A stretch of DNA of 5,199 nt from an uncultured Aliterella sp. Its GTDB lineage: Bacteria > Cyanobacteriota > Cyanobacteriia > Cyanobacteriales > Chroococcidiopsidaceae. Positions 1 to 5,199 of the stretch are shown here, one piece after another. Position numbers and translations under genes: made by a program. The notes under the pieces were generated by a model, which worked only from the letters and a program-made list of their open reading frames with translations, was not told the origin of the DNA and did no database searches. The stretch covers positions 1-5,199 of the forward strand of contig CAJQOK010000565.1 in assembly GCA_905479905.1 (NCBI GenBank), written 5' to 3'. Position 1 is the stretch's first letter; each line of letters opens with the position of its first letter.

Positions 1-809
1 TTGTAGACGATCGCATTGTCATAGTTACTTCCGCTAATTTCACCAGTAGCGATATTCATGGAGACCTTACTAATCCCCAAAGTACAGGCAATGCCAACAA
101 CTTAGTCAAGATTGATAGCCCAAAGTTAGCAGCATTATTTACCCAAGAGTTTAGTTTAATGTGGGGTGAAAGTCGCTTGTTTGGTTTAAAAAAGCCCTTT
201 CGTCCCCCCCAACAAGTCCAAGTTGGAAATACAACTATTGACGTGCAGTTTTCGCCGACTTCTCCAACTTCTCCTTGGAGTCAAAGCACCAATGGTTTAA
301 TTGCTAAAACTCTTAGTACCTCTAGCCAATCGGTAAATTTAGCTTTATTTGTATTTTCTGACCAAAATATTGCGAATACTTTAGAGCAACAAAGCCTCCA
401 TAACGTCCAAATTCGCGCGGTAATTGACCCAGATTTTATCTATCGCCCTTACAGCGAAGCCCTAGATATGATGGGGGTTAGCCTTAGCAACAAGTGCAAA
501 TACGAAGCAAATAACCATCCTTGGCAAAAGGCAATTACAACCGTAGGCGTACCCCAATTACTCAAAGGTGACTTATTGCATCACAAATTTGCAGTCATAG
601 ACAAAAGTGCTGTAATTACTGGCTCTCATAACTGGTCAGAATCTGCTAATAGTAGCAATGATGAAGCTTTGTTAGTTATTCACAGTCCTACCGTTGCAGC
701 CCATTATCAGCAAGAATTTGAGCGGTTATATGCTGAGGCTCAATTAGGTGTACCAGAAGCCATAACCCAGAAAATTCAAAAGGCACAAAAACAATGTTCT
801 AAAAGCTGA
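1..809 (+). CDS. Phospholipase D-like (HKD) protein, C-terminal part, 5' end outside window
   Basis: The reading frame is open from the left edge (first full codon at position 3) and stops at TGA 807-809, so 268 residues are visible. The ATG at 159 is internal, because PLD-type sequence continues upstream of it. The tail of the first HKD domain is seen at 3-158 (VDDRIVIVTSANFTSSD, then a GN motif near NPQSTGNANN). The second domain is complete: H-x-K at 579-587, Asp eight residues on from its first His counting inclusively, then TGSHNWS at about 618-638, which fits HxK(x)4D(x)6GSxN. Two such motifs usually build one active site that cleaves phosphodiesters through a phospho-histidine intermediate. 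Members act on phospholipids or nucleic acids, and the substrate cannot be told here. The His and Lys of motif one, and any signal peptide, lie outside the window. The gene converges on the glycosyltransferase across about 100 bp with no clear terminator. Confidence 0.9.
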   Translation, partial: VDDRIVIVTSANFTSSDIHGDLTNPQSTGNANNLVKIDSPKLAALFTQEFSLMWGESRLFGLKKPFRPPQQVQVGNTTIDVQFSPTSPTSPWSQSTNGLIAKTLSTSSQSVNLALFVFSDQNIANTLEQQSLHNVQIRAVIDPDFIYRPYSEALDMMGVSLSNKCKYEANNHPWQKAITTVGVPQLLKGDLLHHKFAVIDKSAVITGSHNWSESANSSNDEALLVIHSPTVAAHYQQEFERLYAEAQLGVPEAITQKIQKAQKQCSKS

Positions 810-910
810 TAATTAAAAGATTTGTACAAAAGAGCCTTATCTAACCAATATCAGTGAGTTTTTTCTCTCCTTGTATGAAACCACCCCAACAAGCCGCCAT
901 CCAACTGCGG

Positions 911-1969
911 TTATAGGTAACGAGACAATACTTCTACCGTAGCAATTCCGGTTTTATTCCAGCTAAACTCTTTAGCTCTTTCTAAACCAAGCTGGGATAA
1001 TTGCGCGGTCAATTCTAAAGAATTAGCAATTTTTTCCATTGCTTGACTAATTTCTGCGGTGCTATAAGGATTTACAAGTATAGCCGCATCGAGCGCAACT
1101 TCAGGCATTGAGGAGAGATTTGAAGTAATTACAGGCGTACCGCAAGCCATAGCCTCTAACACCGGAAAGCCAAAGCCTTCCCACAAGCTAGGGAATACAA
1201 GTGCGATCGCGCTATTAATAATTATTGGCAATTGGCTATAAGCAACATAGTCAAGAAATTTAACATAATTAGTTAGTTCCAATTTATCTATTAGCGCTTG
1301 AAGTATGGGGGTATAGCGCGCATCAGGAGTCCCGGCTATCCACAATTGATATTTGTGATAATTTGGTATGGCTGCAAAAGCAGCAATTAGTCGTTGCAAG
1401 TTTTTGTAAGGATCTTGCCTACCGATGTAAAGAAAGTAGTTAGATTTAGGTAAGCTAAGAAAGCGAAAATTGTCCGCGTCGTGGGCTAATAGTATGGGGG
1501 TAATTTTGCGGGGATTGATGCCAAAAAAGTAAGTGATATCTTTAGCTGTGGCTTTGGAATTGCACAGAATATGTTGAGCGCCCTTCAAAACTTGGGGAAT
1601 ATAATAGCGACTGTAAGCAGTAAGAGGGGATAATTTAGCAAATCGTAAAGGGATAAGATCGTGAACGGTTACAATATAACGACAGTTTGTAAATAGCGGT
1701 GCTTCGGGAATAGGGGAAAATAAAAGCCGCGATGTCTTTTGCTTATATATTTTTGATAATTGCCATTGCGTCCACCACAATCGGCGCAAATGCCCTTTGC
1801 TACCCCAATCTGGAGTTAAATTTTCTGGTATTGGATAACAATCATAATCATTACTTACTTGTGAACTTAGTAATATTGGTTGTAGCTTTTGAAGATGAGG
1901 AATTAAATTAGTAGCATAAGTGCTTAATCCTGTAGGCTTAGGACTAACAAATGATAAGTTGACTAGCAA
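911..1969 (-). CDS. Glycosyltransferase, GT-B fold, family 4 type
   Basis: A complete 352-residue protein with the usual length and layout of GT4 enzymes. The N-terminal Rossmann domain opens with a PKPTGLSTYATNL glycine loop (residues 11-23) and has TVHDLIPL at 101-108. The C-terminal donor-binding domain starts near YIGRQDPYKNLQRLI (181-195). The EX7E motif is intact: E264 and E272 in WEGFGFPVLEAMACGTPV. Such retaining enzymes move a sugar from an NDP-sugar to a lipid or glycan acceptor. The N-terminus resembles mannosyltransferase-like enzymes of exopolysaccharide or lipopolysaccharide synthesis, but donor and acceptor are inferred only by class. No hydrophobic segment is evident, so it is probably cytoplasmic or peripheral. 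The start is TTG (1969-1967), placed immediately after an in-frame TAA (1972-1970). No other start keeps the glycine loop, and no Shine-Dalgarno is seen. A HIP1 octamer sits inside the gene (1203-1210). No glycan-cluster partner is in view. Confidence 0.93.
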   Translation of the reverse strand: MLVNLSFVSPKPTGLSTYATNLIPHLQKLQPILLSSQVSNDYDCYPIPENLTPDWGSKGHLRRLWWTQWQLSKIYKQKTSRLLFSPIPEAPLFTNCRYIVTVHDLIPLRFAKLSPLTAYSRYYIPQVLKGAQHILCNSKATAKDITYFFGINPRKITPILLAHDADNFRFLSLPKSNYFLYIGRQDPYKNLQRLIAAFAAIPNYHKYQLWIAGTPDARYTPILQALIDKLELTNYVKFLDYVAYSQLPIIINSAIALVFPSLWEGFGFPVLEAMACGTPVITSNLSSMPEVALDAAILVNPYSTAEISQAMEKIANSLELTAQLSQLGLERAKEFSWNKTGIATVEVLSRYL

Positions 1970-2288
1970 TTACTTTAATTATTATGTTTATTACTTAATA
2001 AAATTTTGACAAGGTTTGTTAATACTATATACTTTCTAACCCTCTTTAAAAAGTTTTTTGAAAATAGTTATAATCTGTAACAAAGTTACTTTTTTAACGC
2101 TCATTTTGCCCGTAACCCGGCAATTTGAAGTATTTATATAGTCAATATCACATTTATTTTTATCAGCTAATTTATTAAGACTTACTCGATATATTTTAGA
2201 TTTTTAAGCAAACGTTCACAGGAACATTTTAATTAAATGACTATCATTTTTAATACTAAGTATATTCCAAATTTTAAATTAGTATAAA
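1970..2288. other. AT-rich spacer between divergent genes, no gene recognised
   Basis: This 319-bp stretch is strongly AT-rich and has no convincing coding frame. A 16-codon ORF at 2237-2287 (+) has no recognisable content. The spacer holds the rightward promoter at 2006-2033, a second perfect TATAAT at 2069-2074 without a good -35 box, and a small inverted repeat GTAAC-AAA-GTTAC at 2077-2089. The inverted repeat could be an operator, but no regulator can be assigned. Confidence 0.6.
2006..2033 (+). promoter_or_regulatory. Near-consensus sigma-70-type promoter, rightward
   Basis: A perfect -35 box TTGACA (2006-2011) is followed by a 16-nt spacer and TATACT (2028-2033), one base from the consensus -10. 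Transcription would start near 2040 and run toward the pentapeptide-repeat gene, giving a leader of about 250 nt to the ATG at 2289 or 385 nt to the TTG at 2424. It points away from the glycosyltransferase. The call rests on the boxes alone. Confidence 0.5.
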
Positions 2289-2423
2289 ATGCCTACTTCA
2301 CCAGTAACTTGCTTTCGACGGGATTTAATTGTTACTTGTAATACAAAGAATTAAGTCAAGCAATATACAGTAGCAAATTTAAGTGGGGCAAATTTATCTC
2401 AAGCTATTTTAAGTTGGGGAGAT

Positions 2424-3194
2424 TTGAGTAAAGCAAATCTACGTGCGGCTAATCTTAGTAGTACAAACTTAGTAGAAGCTAACTTAAGTAGAGCCAATTT
2501 AGCGGGAGCTAATTTAAGTAGAGCCAATTTAGCGGGAGCTAATTTAAGTAAAGCCAATTTAAACGGAGCAAACTTACAAAAAGCAAATTTAATCCCCAGT
2601 GATTTGAGAAATACAGAGCTAGAAAACGTCAGAATGCAAGGAGCCATTTACAGCGACAATACATTGTTTCCTGCTAATTTTAACCCCCAAAGTCAAGGAG
2701 CTTATTTAATCGCCGCCAATGCCAATATTGAAAACATAGATATTCGAGACTTAGATTTAAGCTCTCTTTTAGAGCTAGAAAGTGTCAATATGAAAGGAGC
2801 AACTTATAATGAGATAACATTGTTTCCCGCTAACTTCAATCCTCAAAATCAAGGAGCTTATTTAATCGGCGCTAATAGCTATCTCAAAGGAGCATTGTTG
2901 AGTACAGCTAACTTGCAATTTGCCAATTTACAACAAGCTAACTTACGCGGTGCTGATTTGAGCAATGCTAATTTACAAAAAGCAAATTTAAGTCACGCTA
3001 ATCTCTTGCAAGCTAATTTGCGCGATGCCCAATTACAACAAGCTAATTTAGCAAAAGCAATTTACAATGAGCAAACCCAACTTCCCGATAAGCTTGACAT
3101 GATGAAAACTGGCGCTTACTTAGTAACAACTGGCGCACAACTATTAAAACTTAATTTGCCCCAAAGCGATTTAAGTTATCTTCTATCAATTTAG
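2424..3194 (+). CDS. Pentapeptide-repeat protein, open frame apparently truncated at both ends
   Basis: The 256-codon frame is almost wholly A(N/D)LXX pentapeptide repeats, which fold into a right-handed quadrilateral beta-helix. Such proteins are numerous in cyanobacteria and mostly of unknown role. Two repeat blocks (residues 4-57 and 160-212) flank non-canonical sequence. A spacer of pattern A-x-Y-x(3)-T-x-(F/L)-P, ending in GAYL, occurs three times: 73-96, 125-148 and 211-234. The nominal start is TTG 2424, but repeat sequence in the same frame (VANLSGANLSQAILSWGD) extends upstream to about 2370. It is cut off from an in-frame ATG at 2289 by TAA 2352-2354. Repeats also continue past the TAG at 3192-3194 in other frames. 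I read this as a damaged gene with a long surviving core. Whether the core is translated is unknown: its start has no clear ribosome-binding site. No signal peptide or catalytic motif is visible. Confidence 0.72.
   Translation: MSKANLRAANLSSTNLVEANLSRANLAGANLSRANLAGANLSKANLNGANLQKANLIPSDLRNTELENVRMQGAIYSDNTLFPANFNPQSQGAYLIAANANIENIDIRDLDLSSLLELESVNMKGATYNEITLFPANFNPQNQGAYLIGANSYLKGALLSTANLQFANLQQANLRGADLSNANLQKANLSHANLLQANLRDAQLQQANLAKAIYNEQTQLPDKLDMMKTGAYLVTTGAQLLKLNLPQSDLSYLLSI
2478..2567 (+). repeat. Three tandem 30-bp units inside the pentapeptide gene
   Basis: Units at 2478-2507, 2508-2537 and 2538-2567 each encode two pentapeptides (ANLSRANLAG, ANLSRANLAG, ANLSKANLNG). Units one and two differ at a single base (c2484 versus t2514). 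Units two and three differ at four positions. The near-identity at silent positions points to a recent tandem duplication, not selection on protein sequence alone. Confidence 0.85.
2640..2875 (+). repeat. Direct repeat with 156-bp offset (52-residue duplication)
   Basis: The segment starting at 2640 recurs starting at 2796, an offset of 156 bp or exactly 52 codons. The best-matching part encodes TLFPANFNPQ, one variable residue, then QGAYLI, in both copies, with only a few base differences over about 80 bp. The rest of the first unit (IENIDIRDLDLSSLLELES) has no close second copy, since canonical pentapeptides follow the second spacer. A more diverged third version of the spacer lies at residues 211-234. 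Confidence 0.75.
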
Positions 3195-3399
3195 CTCAAG
3201 CTTATTTAGTCAAACAGATTTTCGCTATACCAACCTGCGAAAAGCTAACCTAAAGTTTTGTCAATTTTGCGAACAAGTACAGTTGGGACTATCAGAAATT
3301 ACAGAAAAAAATGGAATTTTTAGTAGAGAAAAGCAGCGCGTATATGAATTTAATAAAACCTATATTGAATTTATGAAAGCTGCTTATGTACGTACCTAA
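3182..3399 (+). pseudogene. Out-of-frame C-terminal remnant of the pentapeptide-repeat gene
   Basis: After the stop of the main frame, pentapeptide-like sequence goes on in two other frames. Frame 2 gives SINLAQAYLVK (3182-3214). Frame 1 then gives QTDFRYTNLRKANLKFCQ (from 3211) and a non-repeat tail ending at TAA 3397-3399 (EKQRVYEFNKTYIEFMKAAY). In strict five-residue register, the Leu codon at 3206 and the Phe codon at 3220 should be 15 nt apart. They are 14 apart, as expected after loss of one base. The earlier break, between Leu 3171 and Leu 3191, is 20 nt where 15 or 30 would fit. These are the signs of indels in a once-continuous gene. There is no slippery heptamer at either point that would suggest programmed frameshifting. 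Confidence 0.68.
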
Positions 3400-3604
3400 A
3401 TCCACAGGTTTGAAAATAGCAGTCGCCAATCATATTACCCTAATCGACCACAAGCGCGATCGCCAATTGCCCTTAAAAATCTACTATTCTCATGCTCCAG
3501 GCTTGTTTCCCATCATTATTTTCTCTCATGGAGCGGGGGGTTCTAAAACAGCCTTTACCAATGGACAAAAGTTATCGACCAAGGAGCAGGACGCGGAGGG
3601 CTAA
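3386..3604 (+). pseudogene. N-terminal fragment of an alpha/beta hydrolase (dienelactone hydrolase/lipase-like)
   Basis: The 72-codon frame begins at ATG 3386, inside the end of the pentapeptide remnant. Residues 17-54 read like the first strands of cyanobacterial alpha/beta hydrolases: HKRDRQLPLKIYY, then FPIIIFSHGAGGSK with the His-Gly oxyanion loop at residues 48-49. In the family this is followed by several hundred residues carrying the G-x-S-x-G nucleophile, the acid and the His. None of these is present. Similarity appears to end near 3546 (GGSK). The remaining residues to TAA 3602-3604 look like read-through into unrelated DNA, because another frame is the better coding candidate there. 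With no catalytic residues it cannot be an active hydrolase. A HIP1 octamer lies at 3456-3463. Confidence 0.7.
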
Positions 3605-3736
3605 ATCAAAATTGGCGTGAGAAATCTTGTTTCTACGAACTACGGCCTATTTATTGGCACAACTAACCCCTTTGTGCCGAGAGTCGCAGTCAAACAAAAC
3701 GAAGAATGGGTTTATACCGATAATCCTAAAGACTGA
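3547..3736 (+). pseudogene. Frameshifted C-terminal scrap of an unidentified protein
   Basis: Two adjoining frames look protein-like. Frame 1 (from 3547) gives LYQWTKVIDQGAGRGGLNQ and then turns into unlikely sequence before TAA 3664-3666. Frame 2 (from 3605) gives IGVRNLVSTNYGLFIGTTNP, continues as FVPRVAVKQNEEWVYTDNPKD, and stops at TGA 3734-3736. The change of frame falls around the A-run near 3605-3612. The YGLFIGTTNPF pattern reminds me of blade-like repeats in secreted propeller-type proteins, but I cannot name the family with confidence. It abuts the hydrolase stub without a gap, which suggests a deletion joined the 5' end of one gene to the 3' end of another. Confidence 0.5.
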
Positions 3737-4107
3737 AATAACATCAAAAATTACCCTATGAAGGAGGGCTTTGCCGTGCGGTAAGCCCTCCTTCACTCTA
3801 CAGAGCAAAATTCTTAAGCAGGAACTGCCGTTGTTACCTTTGCTTTTATCCCTTGAGAAATAAAACCCACATTTCAGTTGAGCAGCTTAACAGGGTGTAA
3901 CCAAACTAAGAAAGCAAAAATTTTAGGTGATCGCGCTAAAAAACCAAATCCACACCCAAAAAGTAGCGATTTCTCCCCTGTCTCACCCCTGCAATGCTAA
4001 TTCGACCTTGCTAAGATCGATGCATAAACAATACATTCAACTAGCAAATTTTTACAAAACCTTCATCAAAAAGCAGTGTTTTGGTTTTGTAGTTTACGTC
4101 AGGAAGG
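3737..4107. other. Spacer of 371 bp with one strong hairpin, no supported gene
   Basis: Apart from the hairpin at 3759-3795 I see no gene, tRNA or repeat array. A GTG-initiated frame on + (3927-4247) runs into the Mo-nitro_C gene and has no recognisable protein character. On the minus strand, 3870-3814 encodes a short protein-like end (GFISQGIKAKVTTAVPA, then stop) with an in-frame stop six bases upstream. It may be a gene scrap but is too short to call. No clear promoter boxes for the gene at 4108 were recognised. Confidence 0.5.
3759..3795. terminator. Perfect 13-bp hairpin, probable terminator or short palindromic element
   Basis: TGAAGGAGGGCTT (3759-3771) is exactly complementary to AAGCCCTCCTTCA (3783-3795) across an 11-nt loop. 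It lies 22 bp after the TGA of the frameshifted remnant, where a terminator would be expected. On the + strand no T-run follows. Read on the minus strand, a TAATTTTT tract lies within about eight bases of the stem, so it could serve leftward transcription or both directions. It could also be a dispersed palindromic repeat. Confidence 0.5.
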
Positions 4108-4833
4108 ATGAAACTAGAGTTAGAATCGATGCGTCGAATTGTAAAACCGTGCGATGTGACCAGTGTGATGACTCCCTGTACCGACGAACAAATCTCAGCT
4201 TGGCTGCGCGGACTGTTAACAATTGCTTGGGCAGACGGCAACTTTGATGATGATGAACAAAAATTAATTGCAGCTTTGGCGCTAAAGGGTGATAGCAGCC
4301 AATGGGAAGCAATAGAGCCAATTACACCTACCGAACTTGCGGCGGCTTTTAAGAGCGACGACAGCGCCGCCGCCGAGAATTTTTTACGCACCGCCGTAAT
4401 GGTAGCGATCGCCGATGGAGTTTATTCTGTCAGCGAAGCTAATGTTTTACACGAATTTTGCCAAGCTTTAGGACTATCAGAAACAGCCCTAAACAGCTTG
4501 CGAACTACCCTTTATGACCAAAAAGAAGAAAAAGAAGGCATGATCCCCAATTATTATTTATTTACCCAGATTGATAGCCATGCCTTGCGCCCTGTCCGCA
4601 ACTGGCTGGACGACCTAAAAATTCACGATCCTAAAGTTGCCAGGTTTTTGTGCAAAATGATCCCCGCCCAATGTCCCTTCGAGCGAGATGTTAAGTTATT
4701 TGGACGCAAAATCGTTCACATTCCGGCGATGTGCAAAATTAACCCGGTTTACGAGCAACTGGTAGGTTTACGCTTTCGTGCCTTATCGTACCTAGCGGAT
4801 GAATGTCATGAAGATGTCTCAAATTATTGTTAG
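4108..4833 (+). CDS. TerB-like plus Mo-dependent nitrogenase C-terminal (Mo-nitro_C) domain protein
   Basis: A complete 241-residue protein with two recognisable halves. Residues 28-137 resemble the TerB tellurite-resistance fold: two helical repeats, each with an acidic D-G motif (WADGNFDDDEQ at 41-51, IADGVYSVSE at 101-110), which in TerB-type domains are metal-binding candidates. Residues 150-241 match the Mo-nitro_C domain of cyanobacteria, with its invariant-looking cysteines: LCKMIPAQCPFERD (C182, C189), HIPAMCKINP (C209), LADEC (C233) and the terminal C241. The domain name comes from an association with nitrogenase, but stand-alone copies are widespread and their function is unknown. 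No nif gene is nearby. The start ATG 4108 is preceded by AGGAAGG directly against the codon, an unusually tight spacing; ATG 4129 is the alternative. An in-frame TAG at 4090-4092 limits upstream extension. No signal peptide is apparent. Confidence 0.85.
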   Translation: MKLELESMRRIVKPCDVTSVMTPCTDEQISAWLRGLLTIAWADGNFDDDEQKLIAALALKGDSSQWEAIEPITPTELAAAFKSDDSAAAENFLRTAVMVAIADGVYSVSEANVLHEFCQALGLSETALNSLRTTLYDQKEEKEGMIPNYYLFTQIDSHALRPVRNWLDDLKIHDPKVARFLCKMIPAQCPFERDVKLFGRKIVHIPAMCKINPVYEQLVGLRFRALSYLADECHEDVSNYC

Positions 4834-4878
4834 CGTTTAAGCATTAGCATGGAATAACAAGAGCTTAGGAGAAAAGGT

Positions 4879-4905
4879 AGTAGCAACAGTTAACTGCGTT
4901 CTACT
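4879..4905 (+). other. Imperfect hairpin between the Mo-nitro_C gene and obgE
   Basis: AGTAG-C-AAC (4879-4887) pairs with GTTCTACT (4898-4905), an eight-bp stem with one bulged C. The loop includes most of the palindrome CAGTTAACTG (4887-4896). It is poor in GC and is followed by only two more T residues, so it is not a convincing terminator. It could be leader structure for obgE. Confidence 0.25.
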
Positions 4906-4944
4906 TTCACGCCTATCTACCTAGTAGCTAACAGCTAAAACATT

Positions 4945-5199
4945 ATGCAATTTATCGATCGAGCCGAAATAGAAGTTGAATCAGGAAAGGGCGGCGACGG
5001 CATGGTCTGCTTTCGCAGAGAAAAGTACGTCCCCGCCGGAGGCCCGTCAGGAGGTAAAGGCGGTAGTGGGGGTTCGGTAATTTTTAAAAGCGTAGAAAAC
5101 TTGCAAACTTTGCTGGACTTCCGATACAGACATCGCTTTAAAGCCGAAGACGGCGATCGCGGTGGGACAAATAATTGTACGGGGGCTACGGGAGACGAT
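4945..5199 (+). CDS. obgE: Obg family GTPase (ObgE/CgtA), N-terminal 85 residues, cut by window edge
   Basis: The frame opens at ATG 4945 and runs off the right edge. The sequence is the glycine-rich Obg fold, which is diagnostic: [20 protein letters not shown], then [18 protein letters not shown] (23-40), [20 protein letters not shown] (44-63) and [14 protein letters not shown] near the end. Obg is an essential GTPase that binds the 50S subunit during late ribosome assembly and is tied to stringent response and growth control. The Obg fold makes the contact with rRNA. The GTPase domain (G1-G5) lies beyond the window. The start matches the normal family N-terminus. There is no Shine-Dalgarno, as is common in cyanobacteria, but an inverted repeat TAGCT-AAC-AGCTA (4925-4937) lies seven bases before the ATG. 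The gene follows the Mo-nitro_C gene by 111 bp on the same strand. A HIP1 octamer is at 5153-5160. Confidence 0.96.
   Translation, partial: MQFIDRAEIEVESGKGGDGMVCFRREKYVPAGGPSGGKGGSGGSVIFKSVENLQTLLDFRYRHRFKAEDGDRGGTNNCTGATGDD

Noticed and set aside
810..910. Terminator between the convergent genes (TTTTTT near 861)
   Set aside because: No GC-rich stem precedes the T-run on either strand. CCGC/GCGG near 894-910 is only a four-bp pairing.
1981..2012. Leftward promoter for the glycosyltransferase (TTGTCA with CATAAT)
   Set aside because: The boxes are 20 bases apart, too far for a normal sigma-70 promoter. The -35 may simply be the complement of the TTGACA box.
2077..2089. Possible NtcA site (GTA-N8-TAC) at GTAACAAAGTTAC
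   Set aside because: The spacing between GTA and TAC is seven bases, not eight, and there is no correctly spaced downstream -10 box.
2237..2287. 16-codon ORF in the AT-rich leader
   Set aside because: Too short, no Shine-Dalgarno and no recognisable content; expected by chance in AT-rich DNA.
2478..2567. CRISPR-like array
   Set aside because: The repeats are contiguous with no unique spacers and encode pentapeptides in frame.
2399..2647. Minus-strand 82-codon frame rich in Leu/Ala/Lys
   Set aside because: It is the antisense shadow of the tandem pentapeptide repeats; its regularity comes from the 15-bp period of the plus-strand gene.
3927..4247. GTG-started plus-strand frame of 106 codons
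   Set aside because: It overlaps the well-supported TerB/Mo-nitro_C gene in another frame and has no recognisable motif or start signal.
4041..4391. Minus-strand frames of 116 and 75 codons
   Set aside because: They are antisense to the TerB-like half of the 4108-4833 gene, with no protein-like features.

Overview
The window looks like a piece of a cyanobacterial chromosome. Four copies of the HIP1 octamer GCGATCGC (starting at 1203, 3456, 4405 and 5153) lie in 5.2 kb, a density typical of many cyanobacteria. The gene types agree: a pentapeptide-repeat protein, a Mo-nitrogenase-C-terminal-domain protein and a cyanobacterial-style Obg N-terminus. I cannot name the genus.

Layout. Positions 1-809 (+) hold the C-terminal half of a two-HKD phospholipase D-like protein whose start lies outside the window. 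It converges on a complete family-4-type glycosyltransferase (911-1969, -) that starts with TTG directly after an in-frame stop. An AT-rich spacer of about 320 bp follows, carrying a near-consensus rightward promoter (TTGACA-N16-TATACT at 2006-2033).

From about 2289 to 3736 (+) the DNA reads as a chain of damaged genes. First is a pentapeptide-repeat gene whose repeat signal runs past the ends of its open frame on both sides. Next is the N-terminal stub of an alpha/beta hydrolase cut off just after its His-Gly oxyanion motif. Last is the C-terminal scrap of a further protein, split by a frameshift. A strong 13-bp perfect hairpin (3759-3795) closes this region. The next roughly 300 bp hold no convincing gene.

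Positions 4108-4833 (+) hold an intact TerB-like plus Mo-nitro_C domain protein. The window ends inside obgE (4945 onward, +), an essential ribosome-associated GTPase.

No operon logic ties these genes together: the intact ones are unrelated single genes around an eroding accessory patch. I found no tRNA, rRNA, CRISPR array or intact mobile element, and no convincing evidence of a new multi-gene system. The most informative observations are the decay pattern, the recent internal duplications in the pentapeptide gene, and the TerB/Mo-nitro_C fusion.
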